A stretch of 64,000 bases of DNA from Anaeramoeba flamelloides (taxonomy: Eukaryota > Metamonada > Anaeramoebidae), in assembly GCA_027625915.1 (NCBI GenBank), contig JANTQA010000032.1:1922001-1986000 (forward strand). Direction: 5' to 3'. A program made the translations under genes and the position numbers. Each line of letters starts with the position of its first letter. Position 1 is the stretch's first letter. Under the pieces are notes generated by a model. The model was not told the DNA's origin. It did no database searches and saw only the letters and a program-made list of their open reading frames with translations. Shown here one piece after another: positions 49,191 through 60,243 of this stretch.

Positions 49191-50017
49191 AATTTTTTCA
49201 TTCTAAAGTCTATTTTTCATTTTTATTACTGTTGTCGAAATAAAGTGTGTAGAAAAGTTCAATCTATGTTTCAAAATAAAAAGCATGTTTCTTTCTTCTA
49301 GAATACTTGTACACTAAATGATCAAATAAACTAACAAAAAAACAATGTGTATATATGGTGTGATATCTTAAAGTTCTATTATTTAAAATTAAAATATTAA
49401 AATGAAGGATCAAATTGGAAGTTTTTTTGTCAAAAAATACAGTAAATTTTTCTCAAATTTCTCTTAGGAAAATTTTAAAAAACAGAGAAAAATTGAGAAA
49501 AAATTTTGAACAAAAAATTTCAACTATTTGAAGGAAAGATTAAATGTTACTAGAAAAATATCGAGACCTTTACTTTCAAAATTGATTTGAAATTAGGTAT
49601 ACTATTGGTTAGTATATTGGATGTTGCCTTGGTACAAGAAATAGAAAAAAAAAGCACCAGATTATATTTTAAAAAACGAATTTTTGTCGTTGGGAACACA
49701 TTAATTTGATCAATGCAATTCCTATTTTGGGAATTTTTGTTTTTGTTTTTGTTTTGAATTTTCGCAATCCCAAAGAACTATTCCTTCCAAAGTGTATTTT
49801 GAGTACAAACTGCAAACTGAATGAAATCCATGGGAACAAGTATACCTTTAAAAATAAAAAGTTTGATCTAGTCTGTGAAGTAATTGTTGGGTTTAGTCGA
49901 CAATTTGACAAATTTTCAAGTGAGAAATATGCTTAAAATGAAAGAAACCGATCTTTTGAATTACCATGTAAATTTCTGCGATCAATATTTTTCATAACAA
50001 AAAAAGAATTATAGTTG
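49191..50017. other. Non-coding stretch before importin-alpha
   Basis: Frames on both strands at 49669-49936 (76-80 aa) overlap and are unrecognised. The composition there is a little less AT-rich than usual, so a decayed coding relic is possible. Confidence 0.4.
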
Positions 50018-50497
50018 GGAAAAAAATACCGGACATGAAAAAAATCCCGGACAAGATTTTTAATTGTAAGTATTAGTAAAATTTTTGTATAATTTCAATG
50101 AAATCCTTATAATAAAGAACCAATTTTTTTATGAACACTAGTAATAAACCTACCTAAAGTTCATCAAAGTAAGGTGTTAATAGAATACTCGAGTAATTGT
50201 TTGATAACCTAATGTTGATCAACTTTTTTTGAAAAACAATCGAGTTTTATTGAGGTTTACTAGAGTTTGAGAAATGATGATTTTTATTCTTGTTTGTTGA
50301 TTGATTGAATAGTGTTTTGAACAAGTGTGATTTCATCAATCATCATTCTAATAAGTGGGGGAGTTATAATTGAAAAAGTTCGATTCTTAAAAAAAGGAAT
50401 TTGATTGTAAATAAATGAAATTACACAATAATTTTACTAATATTCACAATTAAAAATCTTGTCCGGGATTTTTTTCATGTCCGGTATTTTTTTCACT
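50018..50497. mobile_element. Long-TIR MITE (family B, CCGGACA-type)
   Basis: The left arm 50018-50102 and right arm 50412-50497 are near-perfect inverses of about 85 bp. Each arm contains a doubled 18-bp word (AAAAAATACCGGACATG then AAAAAAATCCCGGACAAG). It lies just 200 bp upstream of the importin-alpha start codon. No ORF is present. Confidence 0.85.
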
Positions 50498-50695
50498 GCT
50501 CTAATTTGAAAAAAAAAAGTAATCAACTCAAACTGAGAATCTCAAACAACAAATAACATACTCTCCAAAAGTTAAAACATTTGCAAGGGATCAAGCATTT
50601 TTGAATACAAATTCATTTTTTCACTTTTATTCAGAAAATAACCACCACTTCTTTCTTGGGATTTTGTCACTTCTTTTTTTTTTTAATTCAAGGCA

Positions 50696-51729
50696 ATGAG
50701 CAACTTTCAAAGAAAATTAAGAAAACGACAAGAACGCTTTAAGCAAAAAAAATCACGCACATCATCGATCAATAAAAGAATAAATTATAATATACAAATT
50801 TCCAAATCGAAAAGGGAAAATGGGCTAATGAAAAGAAGGAATATAATTGTCGAATCTTTGAACGACGAAAACTTGGAATCAAATATAAAGCGTGAAACAA
50901 TTTCGTTTGTAAGTGTCCTTGCTCATATCTCCAACAAAATGTTTTTGTTCATTTTTAAAAATCTATCCGTTGTTTTTTTTTTTTCAAAGATCCCCCTGCT
51001 GAAATTAGGCTTTTAAATCGATTCCCTATTACTTTTTTTTTTTTTTTTCGTTTTTCATTTTTGTTCTATGATTTTAATGGGTTTCTCTTTTTGGAAAAAT
51101 CCTTTTTTGTTAAATATATTTTAGAAGCAAGAATTAAATGTGTTTGTAAAATATATAAATTCAAACAACCAGAAAAATGTTTTGGAAGGAATCCATGGAA
51201 TCAGATTGATGCTAAGTGTTCAGGATAATCCACCTATAAAACAAGTTCTTGAAACTGGAGTTATTCCTAAAATTCTAACTTATTTTGCAACGAATACAGA
51301 TTATGATCTACAAGTATGTTATTAATTTTTCTTGGATTTTATTTCTCTACTTGAATTTACCAAACTCTTCTTAATTTTAAATTTATGTTACCTCGTCCAG
51401 TTTTTAATATTTGTTGATCTTATCAATTAAAAATTGATCCTTTGTATTAGTAAAAAACCCAACAATTTCAAAAAAAAATCTGCATTTTCAAGCCAAATTT
51501 AAAGGTTGAATCATCGGTCAATCTTTAGATTTCAAAATTGAAAAATATTTTTCTTAAATTTGCAGTGGCGAAATCGGAAGATTAATAACAAAAATTCAAT
51601 TTTTAAAAAATTTAAATAATTAACAAATAGATTATTTTTACAAATTATTTTCACATTTTGGAAATATATTGATGTTACAACTAGTTTTATAGAAAAGAAA
51701 CAAAAGCAATCAATCTTTAGGTTTTTAGG

Positions 51730-51774
<45 letters not shown>

Positions 51775-54459
51775 GTAAATCTTTGCAAATAAAAAATTGA
51801 AAAAATATATCATTTTGGAGGTTCTAAAGATAAATTATTAAATACCGAGAATACTATTGTTTTGAGTTTATATTTTTAAATTTGGGAAGGGTAATTAAAA
51901 AAATATTTGCTTTTGATGGTTCTAAATTTTAATTGATTAAATAACAAGGATAATATTATTTTAAGTTTTTATCTTTTAGATTTGGAAAAGGAATTAAAAA
52001 AAAAAATATTTACAAAATGACAACTTTTAATTGTGATCTATAAGAAAAAAATCAAGAATAAATTGCACAATAATATTTATAATAGATTTTTTAGAGTCAT
52101 TTGAACTCTTGCAGCACTAATACCATTTACCCCCAATTACGATTTACTTTAATTTTAGATGAATCTAGGGCGAGGCTAACCCAGAAACATTAAAATCTCT
52201 AATCGTTGCACAAGCTTCAAATTTATACTTGCCTAATTTAATTGATCAATTAAAAAGTGTTTTTTTAATTGAAACAACTAAAAAAAATACAAATTATATT
52301 TTTTAAAATTGTCAAATTCCAATTTTCAAAAAATTAAATTTTTTCGAGAAATTTCAGAATCCAAAAGCAAAAATCAATGAAAAAGTTTTCATTTTATATT
52401 GGGACTGTGAAGATTTTTTAATTATTTAAAGACTTTGCCCTAAAAAAAAATTTTTCAGAAATTCAAACAAAAAATTTTCGATTATTATTACGAAATTAAA
52501 GTTTTTGAATATTTTTAAAAATCATTTTAGTTTCTTCTTAAATTTCGATTTTTTAACTTGAAAAATTAACTAATTAAGGAAGAAACATTCCCAGAAGAAT
52601 TCCACGTTATTATATTTTAGTTAATAAAAAACAAAATTAAAGTTAATAACCTGTTTAACATACAAAATGCAAAACTTTTAAGAATAAGAAATATAATGGA
52701 ATTGATCTCAAAAAATAAATTTTTTTTTTTTTTGTTTGAATTATTATTTTAAAAAAAAATTTAACAATTTAATTAGCAGTTTCATCTCCATAGATTCCAA
52801 AATTACTCAAATGTATCTTACTAACCCATAAAAATAGTTATGAGTTTAGTCATTTATTTTGAATATTTTAAAGAACTTACTTAAAAAATTCTCAAGAAGG
52901 GATACAATTGTTAAAGAAAAATAGCAGCCATTCTATAAAAAAAAAGTACCAACTGGAAAAAAATTGTCAAATCGAAATTTAAATTGTAAAATAGTAAAAG
53001 TTCTCATTTCCAAAAAAAGCGTTACCCCCCCTCATTGGAAAACAAAAAACCAAGTTCAAAAAATTAAATTGATTATTAGAATTAAAAAAGAATTCAAAAA
53101 ATAAAATTAAGCCAAAATTCAAGCATGTTCAATTTTCCAAATTTGAGATTTAATTGTTGAACATCAGTAAAAATTGGACTTTTTTAGGATATTTTGATTC
53201 AATGCTATGATTTTTCTATTCATGTGTGATTATCTTTAAGAGTTTAACAATTGGTATTCATTTCAATTTGAGTGACTTCAGTTTTAGATATCTTTAATGA
53301 TCAGTGAAAAACAAAAAGTATAATATTTGTAATTTTTTTCTTTTTCACTACCATTTTACAATCTAAAATCGATTTGACATTTTTTTTTTCATTTGTCAAT
53401 TTTTTTTATGGAATGATAATATATGGGATAATTATTTCATTGTGATTAAAACTTTATAAAGAGAAAACATTTTTGAAAAATAATTTCCAAAAATATTTGG
53501 GCATTTTTTTAGATAAAATTTCACATAAGGTATTTCATGAAAAAGTGTGGAATTTTTTTTTACATTTTATAAAAAATCATCTTTGTTTTTAGTGAATCTA
53601 TTCGTTAATTGACAATAATAAATTAAGTTAAATATTAATACTGATTGAATCAATGTATAATGTATTTATTTCTAAATATGTTGGCTGAAATATTTACAAA
53701 ATATTTCTAAAAAAAAAAAATAACACTTTTTTTTGGTGAAAACAATGAACAACCAATTTCAATAAAAAACTGAAAATATGGCAAGGACACAAATGATTTT
53801 TTAAATAATCAAATGTATTTACACAAGTGTAAAAACTCTATTTTTTTTTTACAACATTCCATATTTACAAGTGTGCATACGTTTTCAATTCTATTGGAAA
53901 TTTTGTCGAGATTAAAGAAGCTATTTAAAAGGATTTTTCCGATCAAAAAGAAAATAATAAATACCAATTTTCACACCTAAAAAATATCAGATAAAATCGA
54001 GATCCGAAAATTTAATATCTTTTTTATTTATAAAATAACATACTAACAAACAAATTGAATTATTATCAAGAATCAATAAATGACTGTTAATGATTTTGGA
54101 TATTTAAATAGTTTAATTACAATTGGATTTAATAAAGATATTTTAAAATAAAATTGCCCCACTTTTTTTGGAAATAGCTTATAGTTTATAATAAAAAAAA
54201 AAAATCAAAAGAAACATCTAACAAATATAAACAATTTTTTAATAATAATACTCTTAATAATAATTTCAAAATTAGATTATTCAAAGTTTTTATAATAAAT
54301 CAATTTTCACACGTTAGAAAGTTTTAATTATAAAATAAAAATTTTAGATTATTTAAAAAATTGGATTAATTCCTGCATTACTGGGGTATACAAAAGAAAC
54401 AGAAAAACACCGATTCTTATTTATTAATCATAATTTAAAATTGAAAATACGGTAATTAC

Positions 54460-54495
<36 letters not shown>

Positions 54496-57263
54496 AATCA
54501 AAAATTTATCTCTACCTTATTTAGAAATATTAATAAACTTCAATCAAAGAATCAACAATGAAATTAATTGGAATTCATAAAGATTTATAGCTTTTCAAAA
54601 ATTGAAATTTAAAAGTACATGTATAATGAATTATTTAATTCTAACAGTTGTAAATGCTGTTAAATGTTCCCAATTTTAATGGAATTGAGCAAAATCTTTG
54701 ATTTTTCTCTATTCTTTCGAATTATGAAAACCTTCGTTAGGTTTTTTTTTTAGATTTTGTTTTGATTAGAAAATCGATTGATTTTCGAAATAAAAACAAG
54801 AATTAAAAAAAAAAAAATCGTCATTAGCTTTTCCAGAATTTAAACGGATAGAGAAAAATCTTTGATTTTACTCAATCCTTTTAAATTCTGGAAAAGCGAA
54901 CGGCACTTGATTGAACTTGACCCTACATAACTCGTAAAATTTTTTCAAAAAAAAATCTCAAAATTTTGTATTTTTGAAATACACTCACAGAATAAACATT
55001 ATTATACATAACAATTTTGAAAAAGATTTACAACTTTATTAAGTGTTTATGGGAATTGAAAAAAAAAATGAAAATTTTCAGTAATATTTTTTTCATTTTT
55101 AATTGTTATATTTTTAAAATTTTTATTTGACTTAGTAGAGAGATTATTTGAAGGTCTTTTTTTTAATAGTCTAAAAAGAATCATATTTTTTTCAATTTTA
55201 AAATTAAATCAAATATTTCTTTCAAAAATTATTCGTTAAATTAAATTGAAAAACTGATTTTTTATCTTTTTTTTGAATATTTTCTATCATTTTATTTTTT
55301 TCCATATTTGAGCTTTAATATATATATATATTCCCTGTTTTTTTCGGCAAATTGTTTTAACATTTATTATTTTTTCATTCTTAATGTTCAATCTCAAGTT
55401 CATTCGTTGTAACCCATTTCAAAAAAAAAATATCCCAAAAATAGGCGTTTTTTTCAAAAGTCGGTAATTTTGAAAAAGGGGGTATTCGAATCTGAATGAG
55501 TAGAATAGCTATCTTTTCTTAATTACAAAAAACTATCAGAACTTTGAAAAAAATAATTTATAAAAGAGTTATAACTGAAATCCGACCTGTAATTTTGGCT
55601 AACTTTCATTTTCAGAATTTATTTTTACTTGAAGTGTAATTTGGAAAATTTTGTTTCGAAATTTTACTAAAGAATCATAATTTTCTTTATAATTTACCAA
55701 TGGCAAGATGTATAATGATTCTTTCCATTTTGGATCATATCTATGATATTTTATTATTATTTTTGCTGATTTGTTACAAGTCTTTTAACAAAAAAATTTC
55801 ATTTTTTTCTTAATAGTATGGGCGACTCTATAAAAAGCGGTATTGACCGTATCCAATAATTTCTAAATTAGAGTATTTTTTTTTTTGGCATAAATTGTAA
55901 AGTTTTGAGTTTGTTATATTTTTATCATACATATAAGAATATTAAGAGTTTTTTTTTTACTTAATGTGGTTCTTATTATGTGAGAAAAATCATCTTGAAA
56001 TTATTTTTTTTGTCTTTATCTTTATACATAATTTGTAAAATTTCTTATTTTTAAAATGGGAGCCAAACCTTCCCAAAAAATTTTTTTTTTTTCAAAAAAG
56101 GTTCCTTTTTGAATTAATCAAAATCAATAAGAAAAAAATAAATCAAGAATAATCATTTTTACAATTTTAAAATTTGATTTATTAAAAAACTTTTAAACCC
56201 ACCAACTATTAATACATATGGACGAAGAAACTTATTAATAAAATACTAAGAATTGAGTCTATATCCTATATGATTTATTCAAGATCTGCAATTGAAGTCA
56301 GGAATGAGATATGGAATTCAAAAAAAATTAAAAATTATAATTATTTTAACTAATAAAAGAATCTAAACTATTTTTCAAAAATGTTAATACACTTTATAAT
56401 GTTATTAGAAGTTTTTTTGATTGTTTGTCACATATTCTTCTCAAAAATTTTTTTCAATTTTTGGATCTAAATCATTTTTTCAAAGTTAATATTATTTTTT
56501 CTTCTTTTTCAAATTTTTGTTATTCTTTTTCTTTTTCTTTTTTGTTTTTTATATTTTTTTTTATTTGATCCTTTTTTTTTTCTTTATACTTTTTTTTTTC
56601 TGTAGAAAACCAAGTTGAAAAAAAAAAATCTCTTTGAAAAAACCAATAAACATTAAGAAATTTGAGACTTTGTAAAGCCTTTTTAATGTGAATTTAAATT
56701 TTGATAGGAAAAAAAATCTACTTGTTAACCTTTTTTTCATTAAAAGTTCAGTAATAAAACTTTTCGTAAGGCTAATTTCAAAAATAGTGATTCACTTTTT
56801 TTTTTTGTTTTTGGTTTTATTATTTTTAAATTTTTAAAAAATCAGGTTTTTATATATTTAAAATGAATTGAAAAGAGAATTAATAATAAGATTTAATTAT
56901 TTGTTTTTCTTGAATACTAAAGAATATATTCATTTTTTTCAATTTATTATTAAAGGTAAGTCACAAAAATTGAATATAGCTTAGTTTTGATTTTATATTA
57001 TGTTATTAAAAAATAAAGTATAACTAAATAATAATTTTAATAAATTCAAAAATATTCCAACGAATCCGAATTTAAAAAAAAATTTAAAAATTAAAAAAAT
57101 ATAATAAAAATTCAAAAATCAGTAATGTATGTATTAAATGATAATTTTCAAAAAAAATAAAATGATTTAACTGGTAATAAAATGTATATATAATAAGAAT
57201 CTATCATCAAATATGATACTTTTAGAAAATTCCAAGATCTAATAATTCAATAAACACAGTAAA

Positions 57264-57309
<46 letters not shown>

Positions 57310-58265
57310 AAAAAATTAACCAACTTTTATTAATTAAATTTTTTACCTTATTCATTTTTCTTATTTTGATTTTTCTATTATCACAAGTTTGAAATAGCAT
57401 GGATCATTACAAACATTTGTTATTCAACAAGCAATATAACTCAATATATGGTTGAACAAGGTGTTATACCAAAACTCATAAAATCACTCTCAGCCGAAAA
57501 TTTACAAGTTCTTGAGCAAGTAAGATCTTCATTTAAATTTTCTTTAAAACACTTTCAACGCCTTTCCTAATTTAATTTAATTTAATTTAATTTAATTTAT
57601 AGTGTATTTGGGCGCTTGGTAATTTAGGTAAATATTAAATATTATTTTTTATAATAACAATTCCTCTCTTAGAAAATTTTTATTTAACATTATTATTATT
57701 ATTATTTTGTTTTGTTTTGTTTTATTTTTATTTTGCTCAAAAAGCTGGTGATTCTACAATATTTCGGGACCAAATTCTGGATTATGATGAAATAATTGAA
57801 AAAATATCAAATATTTATTCAATCAAAAACATTTCTTTACAAATGGCAAGAAACGGTGTTTGGGTTCTTGTAAATTTGGTTCGGGGAATACCAAGACCAA
57901 ATTTCGAAAAAGTATTTTTTTTTTTTATATTCTTTTGATCTTTTGTTTTTTTTTTTCAAAATATTAAATATCAAGCTCTAATCACAAATTATTAATTTTA
58001 TCTAGGTTAAAAAAGCAATTCCTACATTTACAAGATTAATCATGAATCGTGATGTTGGATTAATTAGTGATGCTTCGTGGGGGTTAAGTTTTGTTGTAAG
58101 TACAAAAAAAAAAGCAATTGATGCAATTATTGATTCTGGTTCAATCCCTCGATTGGTATTTTTGCTTGGGTTTGCATTTGTTATTTTATTAATCTTTATT
58201 TTTTGTTTTCCTTTTTTGTTTTTTTTTACAATTTATATTAAAAAAATATATCTCTTTGAACTCAA

Positions 58266-58321
<56 letters not shown>

Positions 58322-60243
58322 CCATTTCACTCAAATAGGCCCAGCAAAAATGAAAAAGTCACTTTATTTTTCAGAATCAAACAAACGTGGATTGTTTAGA
58401 AATACGAGAAATAATAAACTTCGTATTAGAGTCGATAATCATAAAAGAAAAGCCTGAACAAACCATAAATATCAAAAAAAAAAAAAAAATGTTAAAAAAT
58501 TTTTTAGGCATCCTTTCATTGTAATGTTTCGTGCAAAATTCTCAATTTCTTTGGGAAATTAAAATTGTCGAAGATTAGATTTTTTACTTGTAAATGTATG
58601 AATTTTAAAAAGAACATATAAATCCTAACTTTTCTTAAGGTTAATTTGGAGTTTCAAACATTTTTTTTTTTCAAAATTAATTTTTAAAAAAAAAAAAGAA
58701 AAGAAGAAAAAAAAAAAAAAAAAGAAAAGGAAAAAACAAAAATACAAAATGAGAAAAAATGATTTTGATACAAAAATTGAAAATTTAGTTTGAGAAGAAT
58801 AATGGATTATACCCATAGAATATATTCTATTACTTGTATAAAACTGGGTCCCTTTTGACTGAAAAAGAGTTTATAATGTATTTCCGAAAAAGTGTGGCAT
58901 TTTTTTTACATTTCATAAAAAACACATCTTTTTTAGTGGAGCTATTCGTTAATTGACAATACCAAATTAAGTTAAATATTAATAATAATTGAATCAATTA
59001 CTATGGTATTTATTTCAAAATATGTTGATTGGAATATTTCCAAAAAATGAAAAAAAAAAAAAATAACACTTTTTTTTTTGGACAAAACAATGAACAACCA
59101 ATTTCAATAAAAAACTGGAAATTTAACAAAGTCATAAATAATTTTTTAAACAATAAAATACATTTATATGTTTTTCATTCTATTGGAAATTTTGTTGAGA
59201 TTAAACTTGTTATGAAAACAAAATTTTCAGATCAAAAGAAAAAAAAATAAATATCAATTTTCACAGATAAAAAATATCAAATAAAATCGAGACCAGAAAA
59301 AATATCAGATAAAACCAAGATCAGAAATTTTTATATATTTTATAAAAGTAATATCATATAAACAAACAAATGAGATTTCTTACACAAAAAATCGATAAAT
59401 AATACATAACAACAATTCATGATATTTAAAAAATTTAATATGAATTTAGTTTAATGGAAATATTTTTAAAGAAAATTGCAGCACTTTTTAGAAAATAACT
59501 TTTATTTTTTTCTCATTTCAAAATATTTTTTTTTTTGATTTAATTTTATTGTATTTTATAATTTATCTAACACTAATCGATACTCAATTAATTAATAATA
59601 ATGATACCAAAGACGAGAAGATAAAGAAATACTAATTCCAGTACTGCGTACCCTAGCTAGTGTTGTTTCTGGAAATTTCACACAAACAAATGAAGTTTTG
59701 CAGTATGGAATTTTGTCCTATTTTCAAAAATTATTATCTCATAAACATTCAGAAATTAGAAGATTATCGTGCTGGACACTTTCAAATATCACTGCTGGTG
59801 ATCCACAGCAAATTGAAAGTGTATATAAAAGTGGAATTATTCCACATTTAATTGAACTATTCGAAAAGGATATTGAAAAGATCCAAAAGGAAATATGCTG
59901 GGTTCTAAGTAACATTGTTGAGTGCGGCGAAGAAGCGCATATACACTTGTTAGTAGAAAAGGGGGTAATCAAAGTGTTTTGTAAATTTCTAAATACGCCA
60001 GACCTTAGAATTGTGCGGATATGTTTAGAATCTTTAGAAAAAATATTAGAACTGGGAAAACAAAATTTTAATAACGAGATGAATATGAATAATCTTTATA
60101 TTACCCAAGTAGAAGAAATGAGAGGATTTGAAAAAATGAGCAAACTGTTGGAAGAAAAAACACAAAACATCACGAAAACAACAAAAAGGATACTTGATAA
60201 TTTTTATCTAAATTCGAATAATGTTGATTTTGAGGATTATTAA
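50696..60243 (+). CDS. Importin-alpha (karyopherin alpha), seven exons
   Basis: Exons: 50696-50908, 51125-51313, 57388-57519, 57603-57627, 57745-57911, 58006-58169 and 59613-60243. All are GT-AG and frame-consistent, giving about 506 aa (family about 510-550). It is the cytosolic adaptor that binds nuclear localisation signals and importin-beta. Exon 1 encodes the basic importin-beta-binding domain (FQRKLRKRQERFKQKK, LMKRRNI). The armadillo repeats follow. Groove W/N pairs are visible in FEIAWIITNI, IWALGNLAGDS, VWVLVNLVRG, CWTLSNITAGD and CWVLSNIVECG; the C-terminal repeat has LRIVRICLESLEKIL. Exon 4 is a 25-nt micro-exon. The donor of exon 6 (GTTTGC) was chosen because the join gives SGSIPRLVFLLGREDKEI, the family's exact spacing. 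Intron 2 is 6.07 kb and intron 6 is 1.44 kb; each holds an inserted Tc1-related element. The protein is rather diverged. Confidence 0.92.
51731..51771. repeat. (TA)n microsatellite
   Basis: An alternating TA run of about 41 bp inside importin-alpha intron 2. Confidence 0.9.
53528..54179. mobile_element. Non-autonomous Tc1-related element, copy B
   Basis: It has TA on both sides (53526-53527 and 54180-54181). The left tip AGGTATTTCATGAAAAAGTG is inverse to the right end (AGCTATTTCCAAAAAAAGTG in reverse complement). The interior matches copies A and C. A ~60 bp insertion relative to copy A lies near 53820-53880. It sits in importin-alpha intron 2. Confidence 0.85.
54464..54494. repeat. Poly(A) tract
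   Basis: An A run of about 31 nt in importin-alpha intron 2. It might be a retroposon tail, but no target duplication was recognised. Confidence 0.7.
54668..54898. repeat. Two related hairpins (GATTGAG/CTCAATC core)
   Basis: The second hairpin (54828-54898) has ~33-bp arms: GCTTTTCCAGAATTTAAACG and its inverse AAATTCTGGAAAAGC around ATCTTTGAT. The first (about 54680-54722, GAATTGAGCAAAATC ... TTTCTCTATTCTTTCGAATT) has the same core. A third relative is at 60746-60811. Confidence 0.75.
54937..55612. repeat. Dispersed repeat, partner of 13490-14165
   Basis: About 680 bp align colinearly with the middle of the 12.1-14.5 kb block (TTTTGTATTTTTGA-ATACACTC, ATTATACATAACAATTTTGA, TTTTTTTCAAAAGTCGGTA, GGGGGTATTCG). 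Substitutions and small gaps are scattered. It is non-coding and lies in importin-alpha intron 2. Confidence 0.75.
57265..57307. repeat. Long poly(A) tract
   Basis: An A run of about 40 nt, 80 bp upstream of importin-alpha exon 3. It could be the tail of a retroposon, but no matching body or duplication was identified. Confidence 0.8.
58268..58317. repeat. (TA)n microsatellite
   Basis: An alternating TA run of about 50 bp in importin-alpha intron 6. Confidence 0.9.
58876..59500. mobile_element. Non-autonomous Tc1-related element, copy C
   Basis: The left tip follows TA (ATGTATTTCCGAAAAAGTGT). The right end is inverse but decayed (reverse complement AGTTATTTTCTAAAAAGTGC). The interior matches copies A and B, with a small local duplication near 59270-59330 (AAAAAATATCA twice). 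It lies in importin-alpha intron 6. Confidence 0.8.

Larger units (their letters stand above)
51314..57387 (+). other. 6.07 kb intron of importin-alpha filled with repeats
   Basis: This intron lies between ...NTDYDLQ and FEIAWIITN..., which are adjacent in importin-alpha, so no exon is missing. It contains a TA microsatellite, Tc1-related copy B, two hairpins, the 54937-55612 repeat and two long A tracts. Between about 51800 and 53500 I recognise nothing specific. Confidence 0.85.

Noticed and set aside
49056-49301. 81-aa plus-strand frame
   Set aside because: It lies within the family-B MITE relative (46845-49190), so it is repeat sequence.
49669-49936. Overlapping frames on both strands upstream of importin-alpha
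   Set aside because: There is no family resemblance, the two frames cover each other, and no splice partners were found.
58156-58338. Read-through C-terminus VFLLGFAFVILLIF... as a membrane segment of importin-alpha
   Set aside because: It is intron sequence running into a TA microsatellite. Only the first VFLLG is kept, because exon 7 continues the armadillo repeat.
58371-58480. Possible extra importin-alpha exon after TTTTCAG (NQTNVDCLEIREIIN...)
   Set aside because: Direct joining of exon 6 at 58169 to 59613 gives the exact family spacing, leaving no room for an insert, and the peptide does not resemble an armadillo repeat.
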